The notes: generated by a model from the letters alone, not told the origin. DNA of 64,000 nucleotides from Bacteroidales bacterium (GCA_015060335.1 SUYR01000008.1:29436-93435), one strand, 5' to 3'; shown: positions 35,336-44,770, counted from the first letter of the stretch. A program made the numbers and translations.

Positions 35336-35984
35336 TATGGAAAAGATATATAAATATATAGAAGACCACGCCTACGTGCCAAGCGAGGCTTTGGAATGGG
35401 TCGTGAAACAGACTCATATCCGTACGAATCATGCGCGTATGCTTTCCGGGGCGGCTCAAGGCCAGTTGCTTAGGATGTTTGTCCAGATGACTGGTGCTTC
35501 CCGCGTGCTGGAACTTGGTACATTTACCGGATATTCTGCAATCTGTCTTGCCTCCGCACTTCCTGCAGACGGACATCTGGATACTCTGGAGCTTAATGAC
35601 GAACTCGAAGACCTTATACTTGAGGGCTTTGACCGTGCCGGCCTTTCCGACAGGATAAAGCTGCACATAGGTGACTGCAAGGATACACTCAGAAGTTTCC
35701 TGGCGGAGGGTAGAGAATATGATGTCGTGTATATTGATGCGAACAAGAGGGAGTATTGTGAGTATTACGACCTTGTGTTCGATATGGTCCGTCCGGGTGG
35801 TCTTATCCTCGCAGATAATGTGCTCTGGGATGGGAAGGTGTGTCAGGATCCTCTCCCTCAGGATAAACAGACCCTGGGGATTGCAGCTTTCAATGACAAG
35901 GTGTCTGCAGATCCGCGCGTGGAATCCGTTATAATGCCTCTTCGTGACGGGCTGAATATAATCCGCCGAAACGAAACCCGCTGA
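35328..35984 (+). CDS. class I SAM-dependent O-methyltransferase (COMT-like)
   Basis: 218 aa from ATG 35328, overlapping the peptidase stop; ATG 35337 is an alternative. The SAM site is VLELGTFTGYSAICLA, the acidic ribose-binding loop DTLELNDEL, and the metal/substrate region YDVVYIDANKREYCEYYD with ILADNVLWDGKV. These match the caffeoyl-CoA/catechol O-methyltransferase family, small enzymes often annotated as YrrM-like. Some members act on tRNA and others on small molecules; the substrate here is not evident. Its stop codon is inside a hairpin. Confidence 0.9.
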   Translation: MSDMEKIYKYIEDHAYVPSEALEWVVKQTHIRTNHARMLSGAAQGQLLRMFVQMTGASRVLELGTFTGYSAICLASALPADGHLDTLELNDELEDLILEGFDRAGLSDRIKLHIGDCKDTLRSFLAEGREYDVVYIDANKREYCEYYDLVFDMVRPGGLILADNVLWDGKVCQDPLPQDKQTLGIAAFNDKVSADPRVESVIMPLRDGLNIIRRNETR

Positions 35985-36056
35985 TGCACAATGCTTTGCA
36001 TCAGATGCCTGCTCCCCAAAGTACGCAGGCGTTAAGTTTAAGTAATTGGTAATCAG
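35981..36056 (+). repeat. double hairpin plus tail, copy D of the intergenic repeat
   Basis: First hairpin CTGATGCA 35981-35988 with TGCATCAG 35997-36004 spans the methyltransferase stop. Second hairpin GCCTGC 36007-36012 with GCAGGC 36025-36030 has loop TCCCCAAAGTAC, nearly the reverse complement of the 29.07 kb copy. The tail TTTAAGTAATTGGTAATCAG ends at 36056, seven bases before the next gene, so the YhhN gene is translated directly after it. Confidence 0.65.
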
Positions 36057-36062
36057 AAATAT

Positions 36063-36725
36063 ATGACAACTAAGACTAAAACCCTCACAGCGACTGCTGT
36101 TTTCTTCTTACTTGCAGTCCTGTTCTATCTCCCTGTATCCATACCGCATAAGCTGGTTTTTCCGGTGGCAAGTATATTTGTCGCTTCATTATGGCTGACA
36201 CCCTGGCAGATATGTGCTGCGCTTTTCTTTTCCGCTCTTGGTGACTGGTTTGGCACATGCGGCAATTTCCTGGCTCAGATGGGTTCGTTTGCCATAGGCC
36301 ATGTATTCTATATATGGTTTTTTGTGAAGAGATATTTTACCAAGGTGGAGCATGACGGCAAACTGACAGCCAGAGCAAAGGGATATCTCGCCATGCTCGT
36401 AGTCTGCCTGGTGGGTCTGCTCTTTGTGGTCTTTACGCGTGTGGTTCCAGCTGCTCCGGCAGGAGTGGTAAGAATAGGTGTAGGAATCTATGCTGTAATA
36501 ATTTCCACTATGCTTCTTACCGGTATGTTGCAGAGAAGTACTCTATATGCTCTCGGAGCCGTTCTTTTCGTGTTCTCGGACTTCATCCTTGCATGGAACA
36601 GGTTTGTGGAGCCGATTCCGCATCGAGATTATCTTGTACTTGTGAGCTATTTCCTGGCGCAATGGCTCCTCTTCGTACGCTCCACTCCATATCGTATAGC
36701 CAGTCTGCGTCCGTTCCGTTTTTAG
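36063..36725 (+). CDS. YhhN/TMEM86-family membrane protein (lysoplasmalogenase family)
   Basis: 220 aa with about eight membrane helices and almost no soluble part. Family signatures are the conserved FFSALGDWFGT segment (Ser, Gly-Asp) and GAVLFVFSDFILAWNRF near residue 170-185. Characterised members (TMEM86B) hydrolyse the vinyl-ether bond of lysoplasmalogen; bacterial YhhN proteins are placed in the family by sequence. The gene stands between a hairpin repeat and a long palindromic element and is convergent with lysS. Confidence 0.85.
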   Translation: MTTKTKTLTATAVFFLLAVLFYLPVSIPHKLVFPVASIFVASLWLTPWQICAALFFSALGDWFGTCGNFLAQMGSFAIGHVFYIWFFVKRYFTKVEHDGKLTARAKGYLAMLVVCLVGLLFVVFTRVVPAAPAGVVRIGVGIYAVIISTMLLTGMLQRSTLYALGAVLFVFSDFILAWNRFVEPIPHRDYLVLVSYFLAQWLLFVRSTPYRIASLRPFRF

Positions 36726-36767
36726 GATTCTGCCACGCTGTTCCCGTAAATCCGAACCTAATATACA

Positions 36768-36872
36768 AAAAGCGAAGTGACAGACTGTCACCAGCGGTCC
36801 TCCCCACTATCGTGGGTCCCCTCCCTTTTCGGGAGCCAATGCCGCCCTGTGACAGTCTGTCACTTCGCTTTT
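36768..36872. repeat. perfect 24-bp inverted repeat with a multi-armed core
   Basis: The left arm 36768-36791 and right arm 36849-36872 are perfect reverse complements; the left arm begins AAAAGCGAAGTGACAG and ends ACTGTCAC. The 57-base core has its own short stems: GCGG 36794-36797 with CCGC 36842-36845, CCCAC with GTGGG (36803-36816) and CTCCC with GGGAG (36821-36835). Each arm contains the palindrome GTGACAGNCTGTCAC. The same arm sequence is a simple hairpin at 63.84 kb. It lies between convergent yhhN and lysS and may also end their transcripts. Confidence 0.8.
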
Positions 36873-36878
36873 GTCGTA

Positions 36879-38393
36879 TTACAGACTCTTCGGTCTCATC
36901 TGCGGGAAGAAGAGTACATCCTGGATGGTAGGGGAGTTGGTCATGAACATTGTCAGACGGTCGATACCCATTCCCAGTCCTGATGTAGGAGGCATACCGT
37001 ACTCAAGTGCGCGAACGAAGTCCATATCGATGAACATAGCCTCGTCATCTCCCTTGTCCTTCAGTTTGAGCTGATCCTGGAAACGCTCGTACTGGTCGAT
37101 AGGGTCGTTCAGCTCACTATATGCATTCGCAAGTTCCTTTCCGCATACAAAGAGCTCGAATCTCTCGGTGAGATCAGGATTTGTACGGTGACGCTTGGTC
37201 AGCGGAGACATTTCCACAGGATAGTCTGTGATGAATGTAGGCTGAACGAGGTGCTTCTCGCAGTATTCTCCGAAGATAGCGTCGATGAGCTTGCCCTTTC
37301 CGAATGAAGGGTCTGTCTCTACATGGAGCTTCTTGCATGTCTCGCGGAGCTCGTCCTCCGACATTCCTGCTACGTCCACTCCTGCATATTCCTTGATAGC
37401 TTCGAGTATAGGAAGTCTGCGGAACGGTGGCTTGAAGTCAACCTGATTCTCTCCGATTGTAACCTCTGTCTTTCCGTGAAGCTTGAGGGCAATCTTCTCA
37501 AGGAGCTTCTCCACGAACTCCATCATCCAGATATAGTCCTTGTATGCCACATAGATTTCCATGCATGTGAACTCCGGGTTATGAGTCTTGTCCATACCCT
37601 CGTTGCGGAAGTCCTTTGCGAATTCGTAAACTCCATGGTATCCACCGACGATGAGTCTCTTCAGATACAACTCGTTTGCGATTCTCAGATAGAGTGGAAT
37701 GTCGAGAGCGTTGTGGTGAGTGATGAAAGGACGTGCAGTTGCACCGCCTGGGATGCTCTGGAGGATAGGTGTCTCCACCTCAAGGCATCCTGCCTCGTTG
37801 AAATACTCACGCATTGTAGCCACGATCTGGCTTCTCTTTATGAATGTGTCACGTACCTGTGGATTTACAATCAGGTCAACATATCTTTGACGATATTTCA
37901 ATTCAGGGTCTGAGAACGCATCAAACACTTCGCCATCCTTCTCCTTCACAATAGGGAGCACTCGGAGAGACTTGCTCAGAAGTGTCAGTTCCTTTGCGTG
38001 GATGGAAAGCTGTCCGGTCTTTGTGATGAAGGCAAATCCCTTGATACCTACGATGTCTCCTATGTCGAGGAGTTTTTTCCATACTGTATTGTACATGGTC
38101 TTGTCTTCACCGGGACAGATCTCGTCACGGTTTACATATATCTGGATACGGCCTGTCTCGTCCTGAAGTTCACCGAATGATGCTGCACCCATGATACGTC
38201 TTGACATGATGCGGCCAGCGATGACAACATCCTGAAAATTGCCGGCAGCCTCATCGTATTCAGCCTTTACCTGCGCAGCAGATGTGTTGATCGGGTAGAG
38301 TGGTGCCGGATAAGGCTCAATTCCAAGTTCTCTGAGCTTGGCGAGTGATTCTCTTCTGAATAACTCCTGCTCGTTGAGGTCCATAATGCTCAT
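36879..38393 (-). CDS. lysS: lysine--tRNA ligase (class II)
   Basis: 504 aa. The N-terminal OB-fold anticodon-binding domain (about 55-150, [21 protein letters not shown] region) is followed by the class II catalytic core: motif 2 [20 protein letters not shown] and motif 3 [20 protein letters not shown]. It charges tRNA-Lys in the cytoplasm. It is a single leftward gene whose stop lies seven bases from the 24-bp inverted repeat. The promoter region is shared with the divergent ABC operon. Confidence 0.97.
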   Translation of the reverse strand: MSIMDLNEQELFRRESLAKLRELGIEPYPAPLYPINTSAAQVKAEYDEAAGNFQDVVIAGRIMSRRIMGAASFGELQDETGRIQIYVNRDEICPGEDKTMYNTVWKKLLDIGDIVGIKGFAFITKTGQLSIHAKELTLLSKSLRVLPIVKEKDGEVFDAFSDPELKYRQRYVDLIVNPQVRDTFIKRSQIVATMREYFNEAGCLEVETPILQSIPGGATARPFITHHNALDIPLYLRIANELYLKRLIVGGYHGVYEFAKDFRNEGMDKTHNPEFTCMEIYVAYKDYIWMMEFVEKLLEKIALKLHGKTEVTIGENQVDFKPPFRRLPILEAIKEYAGVDVAGMSEDELRETCKKLHVETDPSFGKGKLIDAIFGEYCEKHLVQPTFITDYPVEMSPLTKRHRTNPDLTERFELFVCGKELANAYSELNDPIDQYERFQDQLKLKDKGDDEAMFIDMDFVRALEYGMPPTSGLGMGIDRLTMFMTNSPTIQDVLFFPQMRPKSL

Positions 38394-38431
38394 ATTATAT
38401 TTCTTTATAGTTTATTAATCGTTCAAACACG

Positions 38432-38439
38432 CAAATTTA
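38432..38439 (-). promoter_or_regulatory. -7 promoter element for lysS
   Basis: Reverse strand TAAATTTG, a consensus -7 box, 38 bases before the lysS start. No convincing -33 element. Confidence 0.45.
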
Positions 38440-38480
38440 ACATAAATTCTCCGAATATGATTAAAATATCAGTGTAAGTA

Positions 38481-38510
38481 TTGTTTCTTTCGAAATATTA
38501 CCTACCTTTG
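38481..38510 (+). promoter_or_regulatory. promoter of the ABC-permease-GntR operon
   Basis: TTG 38481-38483, 19 bases, TACCTTTG 38503-38510: complete Bacteroidetes consensus. Transcription should begin near 38516, inside the palindromic operator that follows. Confidence 0.75.
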
Positions 38511-38511
38511 C

Positions 38512-38535
38512 AGTGTATTAGTTCACTAATGCACT
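38512..38535. promoter_or_regulatory. 24-nt palindromic operator, probable YtrA-type GntR binding site
   Basis: Left half AGTGTATTAGTT and right half CACTAATGCACT are complementary at 10 of 12 positions. The site starts two bases after the -7 box, covering the expected transcription start. The operon's third gene encodes a YtrA-subfamily GntR repressor; members of that subfamily commonly bind such long palindromes in their own promoters. Autoregulation is inferred. Confidence 0.65.
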
Positions 38536-38547
38536 AAACATAATGTT

Positions 38548-39369
38548 ATGATTACAATAAATGACATCGCATTCAGCTATGGCGATAAGAATGTTCTGAA
38601 AAACATCAGCCTGAAACTGGAAAAGGGCAGGATTTACGGCCTGCTTGGAGAGAACGGAGTGGGAAAAACCACTCTGCTTACTTTGGTCTGTGGCCTCAAG
38701 AAGCCACAATGCGGCACTATAGATGTGGATGGACGCAAACCTTACGACAGGGAACCCTCTCTGCTGTCCGGGCAATACTTTCTCAGTGACGATGTGGCTC
38801 CGGTCAATATGAAGGCCTGTGATTATGCTGCAAGCTATGGAAAGTTCTGGGAGAAATTCTCAATGGACAAATTCCTTGAGATAATGAATATGTTTGAGAC
38901 TGACCCGCAGCAGAAGATGAGTCATATGTCTGCCGGGCAGTTGAAGAAGACATATATATCCTTTGCCCTTTCGTGCAGTCCGTCATATCTTATCTTGGAC
39001 GAGCCTACAAACGGGCTTGACATACCGTCAAAATCGCAGTTCAGGAAGGCAGTGACAAAATATACGGATGAGGATACTACGGTCCTGATCTCTACACATC
39101 AGGTACGCGATCTCGAGAATGTCATTGATCCTGTCATTATCCTGAACAGTCATGAAGTTCTCCTGAATGCTTCTCTGGAAGAGATTTCATCGAAGCTTTA
39201 TTTCGACTATGGAAATGAGAAGAGGGGAGATGCCCTATACAGCGAAATGGTTCCTGGCGGTAGTATCCAGGTCTGCATAAACGCTACGGGAGAAGACAGC
39301 AGGGTCAATATAGAGGCGCTTTTCAATGCAGTGCACGCCCACAAGGAACTTATCAAAGGAATGTTTTAG
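38548..39369 (+). CDS. ABC transporter ATP-binding protein (YtrB-like)
   Basis: 273 aa. Walker A GENGVGKTT at about 34-42, Q-loop region, a signature in the less common form HMSAGQLKKTYIS, Walker B LILDEPTNGLD and H-loop STHQV are present. This fits exporters of the type controlled by YtrA-like regulators. It is the first gene of a three-gene operon; the permease starts 11 bases downstream. The transported compound is unknown; relatives respond to cell-wall-active antibiotics or peptides. Confidence 0.88.
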   Translation: MITINDIAFSYGDKNVLKNISLKLEKGRIYGLLGENGVGKTTLLTLVCGLKKPQCGTIDVDGRKPYDREPSLLSGQYFLSDDVAPVNMKACDYAASYGKFWEKFSMDKFLEIMNMFETDPQQKMSHMSAGQLKKTYISFALSCSPSYLILDEPTNGLDIPSKSQFRKAVTKYTDEDTTVLISTHQVRDLENVIDPVIILNSHEVLLNASLEEISSKLYFDYGNEKRGDALYSEMVPGGSIQVCINATGEDSRVNIEALFNAVHAHKELIKGMF

Positions 39370-39380
39370 AGAATTGTGTC

Positions 39381-40238
39381 ATGGGTGAAATATTCAATTT
39401 CAGAAGATTTGGAAAATATCTGGTATCAGATATGAAGGCTTCTTTTGCAAGCTATGGCTTGAGCATGCTGCTGATCAGTTTGATGGGCCTTGTGGTATAT
39501 GCAGGCACAGTGATTATGGGACTGCTTTTCAATGGGACGTGGGATGGACCGTCTCTTGGGTTCCGCTGCTCTGTATTTGCGGTATCTATGCTCGTCCTTG
39601 CTGTTACGATGCCGGTGAAATGTTATGGACAGATTACAGAAAAGAGGGCAGGATCGCAATGGCTGATGGTGCCGGTTTCGCGTCTTGAAAAGATGCTGAG
39701 CATGGTGCTTATGACAACAGTTATAATCCCTGCTGCATGTGTACTTGTTTATGGTGGCGTTGATGCTCTGCTTTGCGGACTGGATAAGACCTGCGGTCAG
39801 TCTCTTGTCGCATCATTGATTGATCTTAGAGCCACAATTGCTGTTTATAATCCGGCTATGGCTGATCTCGGACCTACTCTTAACGGTCTGGTCAGACAGA
39901 TAACCAATCCGCTTCTCTATCTGGACGATATTGCAGGTGTGCTTCTGATCTTCCTTCTGGGTGCGATATTCTTCCGGACAGGAAAGACTGTCAAGACAAT
40001 TATTGCATATATTGTACTGGTTTCAGTTCTGGGCGTGGTGGCAACTTCATTCATGTCTGATTGGGTGGTGGAAGCTATGAATGGTCTGGATATGATGGAC
40101 TCGGAGGAGGTGATTGCTGAAATCTCGTCTTTGAGTATCGTCAGACATGCCGCATTGTGGGATACAGTGAACGATACATTGCTCAATATCGCTCTTTTGA
40201 CGGGCATCTGGTTCAGAATCAAGACATTGAAACATTAG
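39381..40238 (+). CDS. ABC transporter permease subunit (integral membrane)
   Basis: 285 aa with about six hydrophobic segments, for example SYGLSMLLISLMGLVVYAGT (about 28-48), FAVSMLVLAVTM, MVLMTTVIIPAACVLVYGG and GVLLIFLLGAIFF. No recognisable enzyme motif. Position directly after the ATPase and four bases before the GntR regulator makes it the membrane half of the same exporter. Typical for poorly conserved ABC-2-like permeases in YtrA-type operons. Confidence 0.75.
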   Translation: MGEIFNFRRFGKYLVSDMKASFASYGLSMLLISLMGLVVYAGTVIMGLLFNGTWDGPSLGFRCSVFAVSMLVLAVTMPVKCYGQITEKRAGSQWLMVPVSRLEKMLSMVLMTTVIIPAACVLVYGGVDALLCGLDKTCGQSLVASLIDLRATIAVYNPAMADLGPTLNGLVRQITNPLLYLDDIAGVLLIFLLGAIFFRTGKTVKTIIAYIVLVSVLGVVATSFMSDWVVEAMNGLDMMDSEEVIAEISSLSIVRHAALWDTVNDTLLNIALLTGIWFRIKTLKH

Positions 40239-40241
40239 GAC

Positions 40242-40577
40242 ATGATATTCGACAACAACAGGTCTATATATATGCAGATATGTGACAGGATCTGTGAACA
40301 GATTCTGCTCGGGGAACTGCAGCCAGACGCGAGGATAATGTCTGTAAGGGAATATGGTGCGGAGATCGGCGTCAATCCTAATACTGTGATGAGGAGTTAT
40401 GAGCGTCTCACCGCAGACGGTATAATATATAACAGGAGAGGTATCGGATATTTTGTCAGTCCGGATGCACGGGAAATTGTTTTGGAGGCTCAGCGTAAGG
40501 AGTTTATAGAAAATGAGCTTCCGGTCATCAGACGCAGGATGAGCCTGCTGGGTATAGATCCGGAAATATTGAAATGA
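40242..40577 (+). CDS. GntR-family transcriptional regulator, YtrA subfamily
   Basis: 111 aa, consisting of a winged helix-turn-helix (about 8-78; RSIYMQICDRICEQILLGEL, SVREYGAEIGVNPNTVMRSY, GIIYNRRGIGYFV) and only a short helical tail (about 80-111). The lack of a ligand-binding domain defines the YtrA subfamily. It is the last gene of the ABC operon and probably binds the palindrome at the operon promoter, shutting it off until an inducer acts. Confidence 0.9.
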   Translation: MIFDNNRSIYMQICDRICEQILLGELQPDARIMSVREYGAEIGVNPNTVMRSYERLTADGIIYNRRGIGYFVSPDAREIVLEAQRKEFIENELPVIRRRMSLLGIDPEILK

Positions 40578-40630
40578 CGATATTTATAATATAATTGAGT
40601 ATCTGTTTCGGATTTTTGAAACAAAATCCA

Positions 40631-40638
40631 TATCTTTG
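40631..40638 (+). promoter_or_regulatory. -7 promoter element for recJ
   Basis: TATCTTTG matches the -7 consensus only six bases before the recJ start, which would give an almost leaderless message. A poor TTTC lies 21 bases upstream. Confidence 0.45.
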
Positions 40639-40644
40639 TAGGAT

Positions 40645-42381
40645 ATGGCGGTAGAAAAGATATGGAAATTTCGTGAAGGCGTTGATGCTGATAATGTAAG
40701 GCAGCTTTCTTCTGAGCTTGGAGTCGATCCCGTGCTTGCGGAACTCCTGGTTCAGAGGGGTGTGTCCACATTTGAGCAGGCGCGTTCTTTCTTCCGTCCG
40801 AGTCTGGACCATCTTCATGACCCGTTCCTGATGACAGATATGGACAAGGCTGTCGAGAGAGTGCATCTTGCTGTTTCCAGAGGGGAGAAGATTCTGGTTT
40901 ACGGAGACTATGATGTGGATGGCACGACAGCGGTGTCGCTTGTATATTCATTCCTTCGTCGTCTTACCCGTCAACTTGATTTCTATATCCCGGAAAGATA
41001 TGACGAGGGTTATGGAGTGTCATACAAGGGTATCGACTGGGCTTCTGAAAACGGCTTCGGTCTCATCATCACGCTCGACTGCGGCATCAAGGCCAACGAA
41101 AAGGTAGAATATGCGCGTGAGAGGGGTATTGATGTCATAATATGTGACCATCATCTTCCTGAAAACGAACTGCCTAAGGCTGTGGCTGTGCTCGATCCTA
41201 AACGCGAGGACTGTTTCTATCCTTTTGATGACCTTTCGGGATGTGGTGTGGGTTTCAAGCTTGTACAGGCTTATTCGCAGAAATATGATATTCCCTTCGA
41301 GACCCTGATTCCGCTTATGGACCTGCTGGTGGTCAGCATCGCTTCCGACCTTGTGTCCGTGGTGGATGAAAACAGGATTCTTGCACACTTCGGTCTCAAA
41401 CAGCTGAATACCCATCCTCGTGAGGGTCTCCTTGCTATGATCCAGCTATCGGGTCTTGAACCGGGTCATCTTACAATTGATGATATAGTGTTCAAGATAG
41501 GTCCGCGAATCAATGCTGCCGGACGTATGGAGAGCGGACGTATCGCCGTCGAGCTGCTCACTGCTTCCAATGTGGATGAGGCAATCCGTATCGGCAACGA
41601 AATCAACGAACATAATAACGAAAGAAAGAATATTGACCGCCGTATCACTCAGGAGGCCCTTGAAATGGTCGAGTCCGGCAAATGTCTCTCAGGCGGCAAG
41701 GCTACCATAGTATATAATCCGCAATGGCACAAAGGTGTGGTGGGAATTGTAGCTTCACGTCTTGTAGAGGCATATTACAAGCCTACAATCGTATTTACCA
41801 TGTCACAGGGAGGTCTTGTGACAGGATCTGCCCGCAGTGTACATGGTTTCGACCTTTATGATGCGATAGAGAGCTGCTCGGATCTGCTGGAGAACTTCGG
41901 TGGACATCTCTATGCTGCAGGACTTACCCTCAAGGAGGAGAATCTTCCATCATTCTGCGAGAGGATAGAAAAGCATATCTCAGGAAAGATCATACCGGAG
42001 ATGCAGACTCCTGTTGTGGATATAGATGCAATGCTCAACTTCTCTCAGATTACCCCTAAGTTCCTGCGTATCCTCAAGCAGTTCCAGCCGTTCGGACCTG
42101 GCAACAGTGCGCCTGTATTCCGTACGGACAACGTTTATGACAACGGTATGGGACGCAAGGTAGGTGCAGAGGGCGGCCATCTCAAACTTGAACTGATACA
42201 GGAGTCACATCCGTATCATCATATCTCGGCGATCGCATTCAATATGGCAGACTATTTCGATCATATCAAGGGAGGCAATCCTATAGATGTCTGCTATTCG
42301 ATTGTCGAAAACTATTACCGCGGCACATCAAATACCCAGCTTCGCGTGAAGGATCTCCGCGAACGTGATGAGCTGGTGTAG
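40645..42381 (+). CDS. recJ: single-stranded-DNA-specific exonuclease RecJ
   Basis: 578 aa. The DHH phosphoesterase domain shows YGDYDVDGTTAVSL (Asp88, 90, 92), ITLDCGI and CDHHLPEN; the DHHA1 domain shows GSARSVHGFDLYDA and NFGGHLYAAG; an OB-like C-terminal domain follows (FGPGNSAPVFRTDN). It degrades ssDNA 5'-3' in recombination and mismatch repair. It is a single gene behind its own -7 element. RecJ is one of the enzymes bound by SSB C-terminal tips in well-studied bacteria. Confidence 0.96.
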   Translation: MAVEKIWKFREGVDADNVRQLSSELGVDPVLAELLVQRGVSTFEQARSFFRPSLDHLHDPFLMTDMDKAVERVHLAVSRGEKILVYGDYDVDGTTAVSLVYSFLRRLTRQLDFYIPERYDEGYGVSYKGIDWASENGFGLIITLDCGIKANEKVEYARERGIDVIICDHHLPENELPKAVAVLDPKREDCFYPFDDLSGCGVGFKLVQAYSQKYDIPFETLIPLMDLLVVSIASDLVSVVDENRILAHFGLKQLNTHPREGLLAMIQLSGLEPGHLTIDDIVFKIGPRINAAGRMESGRIAVELLTASNVDEAIRIGNEINEHNNERKNIDRRITQEALEMVESGKCLSGGKATIVYNPQWHKGVVGIVASRLVEAYYKPTIVFTMSQGGLVTGSARSVHGFDLYDAIESCSDLLENFGGHLYAAGLTLKEENLPSFCERIEKHISGKIIPEMQTPVVDIDAMLNFSQITPKFLRILKQFQPFGPGNSAPVFRTDNVYDNGMGRKVGAEGGHLKLELIQESHPYHHISAIAFNMADYFDHIKGGNPIDVCYSIVENYYRGTSNTQLRVKDLRERDELV

Positions 42382-42458
42382 ATTTTTGCTGTTTTTTACG
42401 CTTTTTGCTTTTTCTTGTTTCCGGTTAGGGATGAATGACAGAATATAGGGACGAATAT

Positions 42459-42490
42459 TTTGGTCTCTTGGGGATTTGTCTGTAATTTTG
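42459..42490 (+). promoter_or_regulatory. promoter of the PIF1-like helicase gene
   Basis: TTTG at 42459-42462, 20 bases, then TAATTTTG at 42483-42490: a full Bacteroidetes-type promoter. The transcript would start near 42497. Confidence 0.65.
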
Positions 42491-42547
42491 TCTGAAGACA
42501 TATTGCTGTAAATGGTGGTGTGTCCAAAAGGTTTCAAGGGCTGCTGT

Positions 42548-44731
42548 ATGAATGTGAACAATGAATTGAGAACCGCATGGGAGTTCGTAGAGAAGACCGG
42601 TAAGAGTGTGTTCCTGACCGGAAAGGCGGGAACGGGAAAGACCACTTTTCTGAGAGAAGTGGTGGAGTCCTCGAGTAAACGGGTCGTGGTGGTGGCTCCT
42701 ACCGGTATCGCTGCAATCAATGCCGGCGGCGTGACAATCCATTCGTTCTTTCAGCTTCCGCTTCATCCGTATATACCTGGAATCAAGGTGGAGTCCAAGT
42801 TTGCATTCAGCAAGGAGAAGCGCAGCATAATCCGTACTATAGACATACTTATAATAGATGAAATAAGTATGGTACGAAGCGATCTTCTGGATGCTGTCGA
42901 TTCGGTTCTCAGACGTTTCAGAGACCGGAATAAGCCGTTCGGTGGTGTCCAGCTGCTTATGATCGGAGACCTTCAGCAGCTGACTCCGGTGGTGACAGAT
43001 GAAGAATCGGAGCTGCTGAGCCACTATTACAAGACTCCGTTTTTCTTTGGCAGCCATGCTCTCGAAAAAGTGGATTATGTGACTATCGAGCTGAAACAGG
43101 TCTATCGTCAGCAGGATGAGCAGTTCATATCCATTCTGAATCAGGTCCGTTCAGGACGACCTTCAATACAGATCATAGATGCACTGAATGCCAGATACAA
43201 TCCGGACTTCGCTCCGGATCCGGAAGAGGGATATATCAGACTTACTACCCACAACAGCACTGCCAATGCCTTTAACGAGCAGCAGCTGGATATGCTGGAT
43301 GAGACACTTCATCGGTTCGATGCCTCCATTTCAGGTAATTTCCCGGAGTATTCCTATCCTACTGAAGTCCAGCTCGAACTCAAAAAAGGTGCGCAGGTCA
43401 TGTTTGTAAAGAATGACCCGTCTTCAGAAAAGCGCTATTATAACGGCAAGATAGGTCATGTGGTGGAGATTGTGGACGATATCATCCTTGTACAATGCCC
43501 TGGAGATGACGAGCCTGTTGCCGTGGAGCAGCTTGAATGGGAAAACAGCAGATATGTCATAAACGAGCAGACACAGGAGATGGAGACTCAGGTGCAGGGA
43601 GTGTTCAGACAATATCCTCTACGTCTTGCCTGGGCGATCACCATCCATAAGAGTCAGGGACTTACATTTGACAAGGCGATAATAGATGCAGCCGCATCCT
43701 TTGCTTCCGGTCAGGTCTATGTGGCACTAAGCCGTTGCAGGACATTGGACGGCATGGTGCTGGCGACTCCATTGCGCCAAAGTGCGGTGATGACTGACCC
43801 TCGGGTAGAGGATTATATCAACTTGCAGGAGCAGGCAGCAGCAGAAAGCCTGTCCCGTCTGGATGCCATCAAGAAAGACTACTTCAGGGAACTGCTGGCG
43901 GACATGTTTGATTTCCGCAGTCTTGCATATCTCCAGAAAAGGATGCTTGGTGTATGCACTGAATTTCCGTCAGGAACATTTGTGGGACTGAGTCAGAAAC
44001 ATAGTGACATTCTTAATACTCTCAATGAGAAGGTAGTATCTATAGGTCTTAAATGGCAGCGCATCATATCTGCAAAGCCTTATGAGGAATTGTGTTCCGA
44101 AGAATTCATCCTGAGGGTGCAGAAGGGATGTGAGTATTTTCTTTCAGAACTGGAGTCTGCCTATGGAGACTTTCTCGACAAGATGAAGGACCTCAAGGCA
44201 GAGAACAAGGAACTTCTCAAACGCTACACCAATGTCTGGAACGACCTGCACATGGAACTTGGAGTCCACACGCGCCTTCTGAAATCCATGTCGTCAGTGA
44301 GCTTTTCTACTGAAACATTCCTGCGTGAACGGCAGAAAGCTGTCTATGAGGCATCAGGTCTTGTTCCGGATGAATTGAAAACCCCGTCAGGAAAGTCTTC
44401 AGGGAAATCCCGCACGCCTAAACCGGAGAAACTGAAGAAGGAAGATACAAAGCTCACGACATTCAAGCTGTACAAGCAGGGATGCTCGATAAACGACATT
44501 GCAAAACAGCGCGACCTCCATAAACGCACCATCCACAGCCATCTCGCCCATTATGTAGCCAAAGGTATGCTTCCGGTCACAGATTTCGTATCATCGGAAA
44601 AGTGCGACATCATCACTGAAACAATCTCCACAATCGGCACCCTCAAAGGTCTCGCCGCCATCAAACAGGCCTGCCCCGATACCATCACCTACGAAGACAT
44701 CATCATGGTCATCGCCTCGATGGAAGTATAA
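42548..44731 (+). CDS. PIF1-like helicase with C-terminal HTH_40 domain
   Basis: 727 aa from ATG 42548 (MNVNNELRTAWEFVEKTG); ATG 42512 is a possible earlier start. The SF1 helicase core has Walker A LTGKAGTGKTTFL, VVVAPTGIAAINAGG, Walker B LIIDEISMVRSDLLD, IGDLQQLTPV and the C-terminal motif AITIHKSQGLTFDKA with YVALSRCR. After a coiled helical middle region the last ~90 residues form a helix-turn-helix (FKLYKQGCSINDIAKQRDLH), the HTH_40 type seen in RQC-like winged domains. It is probably a 5'-3' DNA helicase for structured DNA; the pairing of PIF1 core and HTH_40 is a Bacteroidetes arrangement. Confidence 0.88.
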   Translation: MNVNNELRTAWEFVEKTGKSVFLTGKAGTGKTTFLREVVESSSKRVVVVAPTGIAAINAGGVTIHSFFQLPLHPYIPGIKVESKFAFSKEKRSIIRTIDILIIDEISMVRSDLLDAVDSVLRRFRDRNKPFGGVQLLMIGDLQQLTPVVTDEESELLSHYYKTPFFFGSHALEKVDYVTIELKQVYRQQDEQFISILNQVRSGRPSIQIIDALNARYNPDFAPDPEEGYIRLTTHNSTANAFNEQQLDMLDETLHRFDASISGNFPEYSYPTEVQLELKKGAQVMFVKNDPSSEKRYYNGKIGHVVEIVDDIILVQCPGDDEPVAVEQLEWENSRYVINEQTQEMETQVQGVFRQYPLRLAWAITIHKSQGLTFDKAIIDAAASFASGQVYVALSRCRTLDGMVLATPLRQSAVMTDPRVEDYINLQEQAAAESLSRLDAIKKDYFRELLADMFDFRSLAYLQKRMLGVCTEFPSGTFVGLSQKHSDILNTLNEKVVSIGLKWQRIISAKPYEELCSEEFILRVQKGCEYFLSELESAYGDFLDKMKDLKAENKELLKRYTNVWNDLHMELGVHTRLLKSMSSVSFSTETFLRERQKAVYEASGLVPDELKTPSGKSSGKSRTPKPEKLKKEDTKLTTFKLYKQGCSINDIAKQRDLHKRTIHSHLAHYVAKGMLPVTDFVSSEKCDIITETISTIGTLKGLAAIKQACPDTITYEDIIMVIASMEV

Positions 44732-44749
44732 CGGTGTTTTGCCTGGCGC

Positions 44750-44770
44750 CTAACTCGCTGATTATCAGCT
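44750..44770 (+). repeat. tail motif of the intergenic repeat family, copy E (no own hairpin)
   Basis: CTAACTCGCTGATTATCAGC is similar to the tails after the hairpins at 6.46, 29.07 and 36.0 kb, here directly before a strong terminator. Confidence 0.4.
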
